64,000 nt of DNA from Leptasterias polaris (taxonomy: Eukaryota > Echinodermata > Asteroidea > Forcipulatida > Asteriidae). Below, one piece after another: positions 34,162 through 45,700 of this stretch; position 1 is the stretch's first letter; each line of letters starts with the position of its first letter. The translations under genes and the position numbers were made by a program. The notes below the pieces were generated by a model that was not told the DNA's origin, did no database searches, and saw nothing but the letters and a program-made list of their open reading frames with translations. The DNA is taken from NCBI GenBank assembly GCA_037783415.1, contig JAZGTN010000149.1, forward strand, positions 496,001 to 560,000. The letters run 5' to 3'.

Positions 34162-35545
34162 CTAGTTATGTAGTGATTGTGAACAATCACAGAGCTGTTC
34201 CGTTCTGTTGACCATAAAAGTTGTTTTTGTAGCTCGAGAATGGAACTAATTACTTTGTGTATAACCTGTAATCGTGTTTGAAAAGAATGCATGTGATCAT
34301 GCGTATTCATCGCAGTGTAAACAAATCAAACAAGATCGGATCTTGTTTGAAACCGAAAGTAAAGGTCAAAGTAAGCTACAAATCATTACGAATATATGAC
34401 GTGTGGTTCGGGAGATATGGGTTTTTCGAGCTATGGGGTCACGGTTACCCAAGGCTAATCTCCCGTGCATAAGGAATCTATAACTGAAAACAGTTTGAAA
34501 AACGGTTGTGTAGTTCTTGAGATTTGGTCTCACTTCCGGTTGACCCGGAAGTAAAGGTCAACATGGGGTCACGGTTACCCAAGGCTAATCTCCCTTGCCC
34601 AAGGAGTCTATAACTGAAAAAAGTTTGAAAATCGGGTGTGTAGTGCTTGAGAAATGGTCTTACTTCCGGTTGACCCATAGGTAAAGGTCAACATGGGGTC
34701 ACGGTTACTCAAGGCTAATCTCCCATGCCCAAGGAGTCTATAACTGAACAAAGTTTGAAAATTGGTTGTGTAGTTTTTGAGATATGGTGTTACTTCCGGT
34801 TGACCCGGAAGTAAAGGTAAACATGGGGTCACGGTTACCCAAGGCTAATATCCCATGCCCAAGAAGTCTATAACTGAAAAAAGTGTGAAAATCGGTTGTG
34901 TAGTTCTTGAGATAGGGTCCCACTTCCGGTTGACCCGGAAGTAAAGGTCAACATGGGGTCACGGTTACTCAAGGCTAATCTCTCATGCCCAAGGAGTCTA
35001 TAACTGAAATAAGTTTTGAAATCGGCTGTGTAATTCTTAAGATATGGTCCCACTTCCGGTTGACCCGGAAGTACAGGTCAACATGGGGTCAAGGTTACCC
35101 AAGGCTAATCTCCAATGCCCAAGGAGTCTATAACAGAAAAAGGTTTGAGGATCGGGCGTATACTTCTTGAGATATGTGTAATTAAATATTCATACCGCTG
35201 TCACGTGAATAATTAATTAAGATTGTTTGTCAATAATATATAAGGATTACTTCTGGGCGAACTGAGATAAGTCCCATTCTTGATTGGCTTTCCCAGTTCC
35301 CTAACCATTTTCCAGACGAACTGAGTGAATTGTAGGTGACTGGACCTAATCAATAAGCACAGCTTTGTAGCCACGGTTTGTGTTTGAACCACCTAAACGT
35401 ATTTAAAACGATTTTTTTGTACACAAAAAGAAAATACGCCTACAAATGACGTCATGATGACGTGACGAAAAATGTTAGAACAGATTTCACATCTACAATA
35501 CAAGACAAGTCCATAACTGAAAAAAGTTTGAAGGTCGGATGTATA
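34162..35545 (-). mobile_element. Helitron-like family 2, unit c
   Basis: 3' end with CTAG at 34162-34165, next to a slightly altered hairpin (GTGATTGT-GA-ACAATCAC). It carries the longest run of core monomers, then the module shared with unit b and the CRE-like TGACGTCATGATGACGT at 35449-35465. The 5' end is not clear; similarity to unit b fades near 35545. Confidence 0.5.
34411..35160. repeat. 130-bp core satellite inside family 2
   Basis: The landmark ACTTCCGGT recurs at steps of exactly 130 bp (34531, 34661, 34791, 34921, 35051). Monomers contain CTTCCGGTTGACCCGGAAGT, a GTCACGGTTACCCAAGG segment and a TATAACTGAAAAAAGTTTG segment. Shorter runs occur at 32770-33060 and 33300-33540. Minus-strand open frames of ~60 residues here are by-products of the repeat. 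Confidence 0.9.
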
Positions 35546-35881
35546 ATACACAATTAATAAAGTCCAATAATTAATGATTATTATTAATAGAAAAAACAAC
35601 AAAAATCAGAGAACATTAATTCCAAAGACAAAAAGGAACAATCCGAAGTACTAACACAACCGAAATAAAGTCAAATCCAACATGCAGTTATTTAAAAAGC
35701 CAAAGACAGTGCTGGGAGAACTACCTATCATTCTAAAGACCGACTGAATCTCAACAGGTGGCGTATGTTATGTTGCGCATGGACTCATCACCCTACATTG
35801 CAAAAAACAATTAACGCGCACGTTAGATGCTGATCTAGATAATGACAATCTGCAATTTACAAAGCAGTCCATGCAACATAA
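35546..35881. other. Intergenic, nothing recognised
   Basis: A/T-rich sequence between the family 2 array and the MITE; no gene or repeat identified. Confidence 0.4.
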
Positions 35882-36197
35882 CCTCATTCCCAGGGGTGAT
35901 CAATCTTGCCGCGCCTAATTTTCCCTACACGTATCGCCAGCAACAACACGAGTGCCCCAAAACATAATAAATGGCGGGTTACTAATTCGCCCGGGCGGAT
36001 TACTAAATTCGCCCGGGCGGATTACTGTGATGCTCTCTTGCTGCCAGGCTGCTGTTTGAGGTAATCTGTCCTGGCGAACTACTAGTACTAATCCACCCCG
36101 GGAGGACCATGCCCTAAACACACTTCCGTAGTTATGAGCAATCGGTGCGTGCTAGGAAAAACTGGCGCACCGAGATCGATCATCCCTGGGAATGAGA
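35882..36197. mobile_element. MITE with ~50-bp inverted termini
   Basis: CTCATTCCCAGGGGTGATCA (from 35883) and TGATCATCCCTGGGAATGAG (to 36197) begin arms that remain alignable for about 50 bp with a handful of mismatches. Inside, a 22-bp unit (GGATTACTAAATTCGCCCGG type) is repeated about 2.5 times at 35973-36026. No protein; the target duplication is unclear. Confidence 0.7.
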
Positions 36198-36863
36198 TTA
36201 GATTGGACCATTTTTCATGTCTCTTTTGCGGGCTTACATTGAGCGTGCGCGTAGAGAGCGGTTCACATTATGCATGTGCCATATTACAATAGGACATTCA
36301 AAACACCCCATACAAGAAATTGTGAGCGAGCAAGCTATGCGTGGGAAAACAAATGGCGAGGCGACATCGACCACCAAAGGGGAACGAGGTTGCTTCGAAT
36401 GGTCTTTTGCTCACATACGCCACCAATGTTGAGTTTTATTTAGTCTTTAGAAGTGTTCGGTATTAGATGTTTGCCTCGGTTTGGGATTCGAAAATGCCCT
36501 ATGTTCCCGATTGTATATTTTGTTTCCAATGCCTTTTCTGGAGAGTAAGAACGAAACTTTCAAGTGCCGGATGAAACGGTAAAATACATCCTCACCCTTT
36601 CTTATGGAAAGTTTGCTGATTGTGCTTTTGAGGGCTTGTCATTTCCCAATTTGGATGATGCGTTGTGGATTTCATTGTATAGCAAATGACGCATACAACT
36701 GAAAAGTAACTTCTATATCTACTGCCCCCTGGCGTTCAAAAGTCTCCCATTGAAATGTAACTATAAAGAGAAAGCGTATTTCAGAGAAAAACAGTCGCCA
36801 CTTCACCATTTTATGGGATGGATTATCTGGGAGGAAAGTAAGTTCGTTGGTAGAAATTGATGT
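36198..36863. other. 3' flank of the TLC-domain gene
   Basis: No coding found. A candidate polyadenylation signal for the minus-strand gene (AATAAA, as TTTATT on +) lies at 36435-36440, about 425 bp beyond the stop. This is only a motif match. Confidence 0.35.
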
Positions 36864-39800
36864 CTATTCACCGTAGGTAAAGTCAAATGTATACTGTCCG
36901 TTCCTTAATCGAAACCCTGCGGCCACACCAGACATCTCGCTCCTCGGCGAAATATACACCACCTCCCCGTATATCCATTCCTTTAATACATTGGCGTACT
37001 TCTTGGAAGCAAACTGCATCACCTGTACGGCTTGCACGAAGTTCAAGACACAATAAGATACGCTAAACGTCTTGAAGATACTGCAGGTGTGATCGTGTAT
37101 CACCATGAAGTAGACGAAATACGGCGTCAAGAAAAAACGAGCACCGGTGAAAGTAACCAAGAAGACGAAGTCATTGAGCTCGTACCACTTGTTCCGACGT
37201 TGGACTCCAAGCTCCCTTAAGAACCACCGTATCTGGTAAAAAGGATTTGCAATCTCCGCTAGAAAGACTATGCAGCAGACCTCCGTGCCCGAGCGGCTCA
37301 ATATCAGAGACGCCGCAAGACCGACGATGACGACGGCGTGGTGGACAGCTATGACGACGGTTTCTTTGCAGTACACGTTGTAACTACATACGCACCATAC
37401 CGTGTCGAAGATAAAGTAACCCAAACATAGCACGGTGGCAACGACCTCATAGATGTTCGTTTTACACCCTGAAATAAAACATAGACACATTGTGATAAGT
37501 AATTAATATTAGTTAACTACACGGTATGCTAGAAGTGCCATTCATACTTTAAAGGCAGGATATACTTTTGGTAATTGTCAAAGACCAGCATCCTCATTTG
37601 GTGTGTCCCAACATTGGCTTATGCATAAACAACAAACTTGTGAAAACTGAGCTCTTTTTGGTCATCAAAGTCGCAAGAAAATAATAAAGAAAATACGCCC
37701 TTGTTGCCTAAAACATTGTGTTTTCAGATGACTGAGAAAATGCCTTTCTAAGATTGAAATCTGTGTATAAAAAATTGCCTCTTTCTCCGAAACTACATTT
37801 TACTTCAAAGGGGTCGTTTCTAAGAATGTTTTATAATATTGACAGCTCTCCAATGCTCTTCACCAAGTAACATTTCTATTGTCAATCAATTTTAGAATAA
37901 CTATTAAAGGTATATCCTCCCTTTAGGCTTCGGTCCTTTCCGGATGAAGTTGCTAATATTTGTTTTTTTTGCTCTCGGGAAGTAGCCAAGTAAACTTCAA
38001 GATACCGTTGTCTTGAGGTTGCTTTATTTCAACAAGTCGTGATCCCATTGAATGTCGTCGTCGTGGAGATGCACTCCCGGTAATTTGATGTTGACATCCC
38101 AAAGTAATAAATCCGAATGTCAAGTAAAACAGTAACTATTTACAGTATAAAAAATCTAAAGGTCTCACCGTTTGGAGGAATAAATTTTATTGTCCATTCA
38201 CCAGGTATTTTCCTTTCTAATATTCTTATCGCTTTTTGGTGGTTTTTCTTGTAGGCCTATTTGTATATTATAGGCCTCTTTGAACCGTTTTCAAATGCTT
38301 TTAATGTTTCAATGTTTTTACTGTACGCTAGCATTTTATTACCCTATTAGGAATGTAATTGAATTGAATTGGACCTGAGGCAAAAGCAACTCGAGATAGT
38401 TATCCAAGTTCAAAATAGTTATGTTAGGAACTTGACAAATTGGATGGCACTTCCAGAGGTCAGCAATTCAAGCCCTCAAAGAAAAATGCTTGATTGAACC
38501 CTTTACCAGATAAAATAAACTATGGCTTTTGTTACGACCCCATTCCTGACATACTTCCCTCCCCACTTGTTCCTTTTCTTTTATGGAATGTCTTCGTGGC
38601 TATGCGCGGGTAAGACCCTTTAACCCTGCGGGAAACGAATATTGGTGCGCGCGAAGGTGCTCACGAAGGTGCTCACGCGGTAGGCATTTTATGTAATTAG
38701 TGAAATTGACACATGAAACAGCCACAGGGTAAACAAGAAACAGTAACCAGGTCACCTATATATACCCTGAGGGTATTTCTGGGTCAGGATTGTAAACAAA
38801 CAGCTCTGGTTTCCATTCACAGACATATGACAGAGAGCATGTGTTGATACTAAGGCGGCAAGTTTTGTACACAAGGGAATTGCCGCCTTGGCGCAGACCC
38901 AATTTGTGACAGCTGGCCTACCCGGTGAACGACCTCTAGGGAAAAATCGGTTCAGCCACGTTGTTAAGGGGTGTTCAGGGTTGGATGAAAATTAATTTCA
39001 GCGAAAAAAAAAAAAAAAAGTGTTTTAATTAACAAAATTTGAAAAAGTGCCTACCGCTTGAGCTATAGTGTTTCCCCAAGGGTTTTAAGGTTTGACCACA
39101 TCTTGTGTGGTCCTCAGTCATTGCCCATGCAGGCATACATATTGTACGACCCGTTATGGTGCAGCGTTGGGCCCGTATCTCCTCCGTCTTCGACGACTCC
39201 TCCTTCTCCACCAATGGATCGTGGCCAAGAGTGACCTACCGGACTCTGGACTGTCGTGGCTTCCGAGCTGAACTCCCGAGTCGACCTGTGACTGTGGGCT
39301 GATCTACTGTGGGCTTGGGCTGCTGTTGGGGATGCTGGGCCTAACGTTTGCACTATTTAAATCTTGTTAGGGGACTGACTGGGCGGGGGCATATTCAGCC
39401 TCCTTAAGGTAAATATTACTTAATTTGCTTTGATTTATCTTTGTCGGCTTACCATTCAGTTTTGCCTCTGTTTTGCTTAAATCCTGCTTTATTAACTGCT
39501 TTGTAATGTATGTGGCTTTACCGTTATTAATCTTGCTTTAACTCATTGTTCTGCTTATTGATTTATGTATTAAATATCATTTTGAATGTATTTCATTGAT
39601 TGCTTCTGTGCTTTTACTTACAAGGTCTTTGTTCTTGTCCAGTTTTATATAAATATCGCTGTCGTGCTTTTCAGTACGTAACAGCTTCCATAATAAAACG
39701 TACGGAAGTCCAGTCGTGCCATTGAAGGGGTGTTTATTATCAGCGGGAAAGTAATTCTTTATTACGAATACAAAATTCGTTATAATGAATTGTTAATTCG

Positions 39801-40588
39801 TTATAACGGAGAAACCTTCCCGCTGACGACCCACTTTTGTGGCACCATATGGTTTTCGTAACAACGTGATTTTAAGAAGGTATAAGAAACAAGATTGTTT
39901 TAACAGCTTATCAGTGCCCAAATTCAAGATATTGTTTACCACAGAAGCATATGTTTTTTTAAAATAACTTATGGGTTTTTATTGTACAGCGCTTTGTAAT
40001 GTCTATGTGACAACGAAAACAATACAATATTATTTTATGACGGGCACAATAATTATACCTTAATTAAAGATGTTTTAAAGGTCAACATAATGATCCACAC
40101 AGCACAAATATGCCTCGAAAAGTGTGGTTTTCCTTTTTACTTTGTGAACTAGTCTACAATTTTGTTGAACCAAATTTTTTACTACATAATTTGACGAACC
40201 TGTCATTCCCCGAAGTAAAAGGAAAATCACGCAATTTCGGGTATATTTTGTGTGGCTCATTATAATTCTACTTTGAAAACATCTTTCCAACCATATTCAT
40301 TTCACAAAAAACGCTTTTTATAACCCAAAGCGCCCAGTCTGCGGCAACGTGTTCCTTTAAATTACCTGGATTGGTTATTGCTGATTGGTTGACAAAGAGT
40401 GTAAGAAAACCCGTAAGCACACTCATGACCACCCCATGGATGAAGCCCACGCAGTGTGCATGCCACTGGTATCCCCGGTGAGGCTGGACTAAGCAGCATA
40501 TCTTAAACAGTCCCAACCATACCACTGTGGACGCAATCACACTCACAGTAACAGTTAGCATTGTCGTCATCAGCCCATACTCGTCCAT
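36864..40588 (-). CDS. TLCD5-like: TLC-domain membrane protein, TLCD5/TMEM136-like, two exons
   Basis: Exon 1 (40588-40366) starts at ATG with MDEYGLMTTM and ends in phase 1 at CCAG before the donor GTAATT. Exon 2 (37468-36864) follows an acceptor TGTTTTATTTCAG and ends in TAG. Joined they give about 275 residues, close to the ~245 of vertebrate TLCD5. Family-like stretches are VQPHRGYQWHAHCVGFIHG in exon 1 and LCLGYFIFDTVWCV, AVHHAVVIVG, SGTEVCCIVFLAEIANPF and IRWFLRELG in exon 2; the splice joins ITNP-G-CKTN, matching the THPG region of the vertebrate protein. Several hydrophobic segments indicate a multi-pass membrane protein of the TRAM/LAG1/CLN8 superfamily; its biochemical role is not known to me. 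The 2.9-kb intron (37469-40365) holds a dispersed repeat and two hairpins. GTG at 40592 is an open in-frame codon but ATG at 40588 is the likely start. Confidence 0.85.
37548..37926. repeat. Dispersed repeat with inverted ends in the intron
   Basis: Left end TTTAAAGGCAGGATATAC and right end GTATATCCTCCCTTTA are imperfect inverted repeats. The interior includes TGTCAAAGACCAGCATCCTC, GTGAAAACTGAGCTC and CTTTCTCCGAAAC blocks in the order I remember from a family abundant in sea-star genomes. A relative is at 20175-20450. Confidence 0.6.
38852..38889. repeat. Small hairpin in intron
   Basis: AAGGCGGCAA (38852-38861) pairs exactly with TTGCCGCCTT (38880-38889). Confidence 0.7.
39740..39826. repeat. 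Small foldback element in intron
   Basis: TCAGCGGGAA (39740-39749) pairs with TTCCCGCTGA (39817-39826). The interior repeats AATTCGTTATAA. An 87-bp MITE-like unit. Confidence 0.65.
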
Positions 40589-42698
40589 TGGCACAACTTT
40601 ACAAAACGAATGCTGGAAACTTAACAGTAAAACTTTGTTCTGTCAACCATCAAACCTTAGGTACTTTATGGTTTGATGTCCATGGACTTTAACTCTTCCT
40701 TGTTTTTTTGCAAAATTGTAATCTCTGTAAATGCTCTTACACAATCTCATGAACTTTGTGTTATCAATATTTATCTGACAGAATATAAACAAAGCTTTGA
40801 TTTGAAACAAACAGTGATTTACATCAGAATCCATAGGGAGCGCACTTTGAGATCGAGAGCAGGCAATTCAAAATGTGTTCGATTAGCTTCCCCGTGTCGA
40901 CACAGGACCCCAGTGCGTTCGACGAACTTTGACGTCCTTGTCGTGGCTCATCCGGGTCAGACGACCCCTGCTTTGGGGAAGCGTTACTTTGGTCTTATCC
41001 AGGTGCATGACGTCACAACAAAAAACACTTTCTTAATGGCCGCCAATTAATAGTTATCCAGGCGGACACTTTCAGGAAGTTTTATTGGCACATTTTCAGC
41101 CATTTTCTGTGTTGACCCGAGCTTGCAAAAATATACGGTAGTTTTAATTTGCAGTTTTATACCACGATAATAATTATCTGTGGCATTTTTCGTTTAAAAA
41201 TGGGAAGTGTCGTAACTTGTCATAATCAGACTCGGAACTTTTTTTTCGACCCCAATATATTCATACTCGGTATTTTTGTCCTCATCCACTCAGGAAACTG
41301 TAACGGCGATGCCAATCGGCCAACCGAGGGCACCAGCACTGCTCCTTGGTGGAGCCTTTGCTTTTGCTGGATGATTGGGAAGCCCGGTCCCGGATTCTCC
41401 TAAATCGTTCTTCTTGTTTTAAGTTTCAAATTATCAGAAGTATCAGAAGTAATAAAGGCTCTCTTTATATAGATTCCCCAAAACGAAATAAAGAGAGCCC
41501 GCTTTTCTTCTGCATTGTGTGTATCTATTGTTTGTAGGAGAAAACAATGTTACAATACTTGTCCCCAAAGGTTTTACCAGTTGAAAAGCCCAAATTTCAT
41601 AGCACTTGATCCTGCATGTAATTTCTTTGACAGTAAGTGCAGCATTTCGCGTACGGAGTGCCAAGACATTTGGCCCAGATCCGTTATGTCCTTTGCTTAC
41701 AGAGGGGCAGACGCCGATGAGAATGAAGGATGATCAGACTCATCTTTCCACCGGTAGTGAGAAAATACGGCGCTAACAGTGTCATGTATGCCATACCAGA
41801 TAAAGGTTATACAGTGGCGTAACCCAAGGGGTAGCGGGCGGGGCGGCGAATGGGCATGGGGCTCATGCACACATAAATTTAAATACTACTTTGATTTATT
41901 TAAACCTATAATTAAGTGATTTTGTCATTCCCGCAACTGATATTTATGCGGAATTACATTTTTCTAAATTTCTAAGAAGGAGAAAGAAAAACTGAGTTAA
42001 ACGGATCATTTTCCCATATGTTTGGCCGATTATTCCTCCACCTGATCCTTCTTACTTTACTGCTTCCAATTTTCCCTTTTTATTTTAAATTAAAATAAAA
42101 CTCTTATGAATGCTCCCCAAAAGACCCGGTTAGGGCCTATATGAATCAGTCGAAGATTTGGTAAGTTGGTGTTTTCTGAGAAGTAGATGCTAGGAGCATA
42201 AGAAGTTGTAAGTGTGTTTGTGTGAATGTGAAAACTCTGGATCCTGAAAATGGCGTCCGGGTTTGGGTCCCCGCTATTGTGGACCCGGAATCTCAAAGAT
42301 GTTAAAAAATCAGGTTTTCAGACTCTGTGCATCACAAGAAAGACAAAACTACATGTTTGGACACAGTAAGGACCATTTCTTGTTTTCCTTCAGTGATTGC
42401 TTTATTTATTACAAGAAAAAAAGAATGGCTCATGAGGAGGTTTTGACAAAATCTCGAAATCCTGAAAAATCCTGATTTGTTTTGAAAGATTTAATATTCC
42501 ATTCAACTTCGCTTCGCCTCTCGTTGAGTTGGACATTTCATCTTTCAACTCATGAAACTATTCTCGTAGTTGCACTCATAAACATTGAATATTCATATAA
42601 GAATGCTCATTGTGCAAACGCTTACCATGTTTTAACTCGCAACTTGACTCTCATGATGGAAAGCGTGACAGACAGCCTCCGCGTGTGCTGTGTGAGGG
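40589..42698. other. 5' flank of TLC gene, then unassigned DNA
   Basis: Immediate upstream region of the minus-strand gene, which must include its promoter; I see no convincing core element. A CRE-like TGACGTCA sits at 41009-41016. At 41457-41499 GGCTCTCTTTAT pairs with ATAAAGAGAGCC. A possible splice acceptor (GTCCTCATCCACTCAG, ending 41293) precedes a short open stretch, but no family is recognised, so I do not call a gene. Confidence 0.4.
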
Positions 42699-42719
42699 CG
42701 GGGGGGGGGGGGGGGGGGT
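42699..42719. repeat. Poly-G tract
   Basis: An almost pure run of about 20 G lies directly before the first minisatellite units. It could form a G-quadruplex on the + strand. Confidence 0.85.
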
Positions 42720-42745
42720 CAGATACCCTATTGGGTAGTGCCGGG

Positions 42746-45700
42746 TTTCCACTCTAGACTGCAACTGTAGCACATCATTTGCCTGGTTTCCACTCTAGAC
42801 TGCAACTATAGCACATCATTTGCCTGGTTTCCACTCTAGACTGCAACAGTATCATAGCACATAATTTGCCTGGTTTCCACTCTAGACTTGAACTATTGTC
42901 TGGTTTCCACTCTAGACTTGAACTATAGCACATCATTTGCCTGGTTTCCCCTCTAGGCTGCAACTAGTGCATCATTTACCTGGTTTCCTCTCTGGGCTGC
43001 AACTAGTGCATCATTTACCTGGTTTCCAATCTAGACTGCAACTATAGCACATCATATACCTGGTTTCCCCTCTAGACTGCAACTATAGCATCATTTGCCT
43101 GGTTTACCCTCTAGACTGCAACTAGTGCATCATTTACATGGTTTCCAATCTAGACTGGATCTATAGCACATCATTTACCTGGTTTCCCCTCTAGACTGCA
43201 ACTATAGCATCATTAGCCTGGTTTCCCCTCTAGACTGCAGCTAGTGCATCATTTACCTGGTTTCCCCTCTAGACTGCAACTAGTGCATCAATTACCTGGT
43301 TTGCAATCTAGACTGGAACTATAGCACATCATTTACCTGTTTCCCCTCTAGAATTGAACTACAGCACATCATTTGCCTGGTTTCCAATCTAGAGTGGAAC
43401 TATAGCACATCATTTACCTGGTTTCCCCTCCAGGCTGCAACTAGTGCATCATTTGCCTGGTTTCCCCTCTAAACTGCAACTAGTGCATCATTTACCTGGT
43501 TTCCCCTCTAGACTGGAACTATAGCACATCATTTACCTGGTTTCCAATCTAGACTTGAACTATAGCACATCATTTGCCTGGTTTCCAATCTAGGCTGTAA
43601 CTAGTGCATCATTTACCTGGTTTCCCCTCTAGGCTGCAACTATAGCATCATTTGCCTGGTTTCCCCTCTAGACTGCAACTATAGCATCATTTGCCTGGTT
43701 TCCCCTCTAGACTGCAGCTAGTGCATCATTTACCTGGTTTCCCCTCTAGACTGCAACTAGTGCATCATTTACCTGGTTTCCAATCTAGACTGGAACTATA
43801 GCACATCATTTACCTGTTTCCCCTCTAGAATTGAACTACAGCACATCATTTGCCTGGTTTCCAATCTAGAGTGGAACTATAGCACATCATTTACCTGGTT
43901 TTCCCTCTAGGCTGCAACTAGTGCATCATTTGCCTGGTTTCCCCTCTAGACTGCAACTAGTGCATCATTTACCTGGTTTCCAATCTAGACTACAACTATA
44001 GCACATCATTTACCTGGTTTCCCCTCTAGGCTGCAACTAGTGCATCATTTACCTGGCTTCCAATCTAGACTGGAACTATAGCACATCATTTACCTGGTTT
44101 CCAATCTAGACTTGAACTATAGCACATCATTTGCCTGGTTTCCCCTCTAGGCTGCAACTATAGCATCATTTGCCTGGTTTCCCCTCTAGACTGCAACTAG
44201 TGCATCATTTACCTGGTTTCCAATATAGACTGGAACTATAGCACATCATTTACCTGGTTTCCCCTCTAGACTGCAACTATAGCATCATTTGCCTGGTTTC
44301 CCCTCTAGACTGCAACTAGTGCATCATTTACCTGGTTTCCAATCTAGACTGCAACTATAGCACATCATTTACCTGGGTTCCCCTCTAGACTTGAACTATA
44401 CCACATCATTTGCCTGGTTTCCAATCTAGACTGGAACTATAGCACATCATTTACCTGGTTTCCAATCTAGACTGGAACTATAGCACATCATTTACCTGGT
44501 TTCCAATCTAGACTGGAACTATAGCACATCATTTACCTGGTTTCCCCTCTAGGCTGCAACTATAGGATCATTTGCCTGGTTTCCAATCTAGAATGGAACT
44601 ATAGCACATCATTTACCTGGTTTCCAATCTAGACTGCAACTAATGCATCATTTACCTGGTTTCCCCTCTAGGCTGCAACTAGTGCATCATTTACCTGGTT
44701 TCCAATCTAGACTGGAACTATAGCACATCATTTACCTGGTTTCCCCTCTAGACTGCAACTAGTGCATCATTTACCTGGTGTCCCCTCTAGGCTGCAACTA
44801 TAGCATCATTTGCCTGGTTTCCCCTCCAGACTGCAACTAGTGCATCATTTACATGGTTTCCCCTCTAGGCTGCAACTATAGCATCATTTGCCTGGTTTCC
44901 CCTCCAGACTGCAACTAGTGCATCCTTTACCTGGTTTCCAATATAGACTGGAACTATAGCACATCATTTACCTGGTTTCCCCTCCAGACTGCAACTATAG
45001 CATCATTTGCCTGGTTTCCCCTCTAGACTGCAACTATAGCATCATTTGCCTGGTTTCCCCTCTAGACTGCAGCTAGTGAATCATTTACCTGGTTTCCCCT
45101 CTAGAATGCAACTAGTGCATCATTTACCTGGTTTCCAATCTAGACTGGAACTATAGCACATCATTTACCTGTTTCCCCTCTAGAATTGAACTACAGCACA
45201 TCATTTGCCTGGTTTCCAATCTAGAGTGGAACTATAGCACATCATTTACCTGGTTTTCCCTCTAGGCTGCAACTAGTGCATCATTTGCCTGGTTTCCCCT
45301 CTAGACTGCAACTAGTGCATCATTTACCTGGTTTCCAATCTAGACTACAACTATAGCACATCATTTACCTGGTTTCCCCTCTAGGCTGCAACTAGTGCAT
45401 CATTTACCTGGCTTCCAATCTAGACTGGAACTATAGCACATCATTTACCTGGTTTCCAATCTAGACTTGAACTATAGCACATCATTTGCCTGGTTTCCCC
45501 TCTAGGCTGCAACTATAGCATCATTTGCCTGGTTTCCCCTCTAGACTGCAACTAGTGCATCATTTACCTGGTTTCCAATATAGACTGGAACTATAGCACA
45601 TCATTTACCTGGTTTCCCCTCTAGACTGCAACTATAGCATCATTTGCCTGGTTTCCCCTCTAGACTGCAACTAGTGCATCATTTACCTGGTTTCCAATCT

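Noticed and set aside
34478..35053. Minus-strand ~60-residue proteins ending in SNFFQL
   Set aside because: By-products of the 130-bp satellite, one per period and overlapping each other.
41149..41740. Possible exon after the acceptor-like CATCCACTCAG, and the open frame ending near 41733
   Set aside because: No recognised domain and stops soon after in all frames. Not enough support for a gene.
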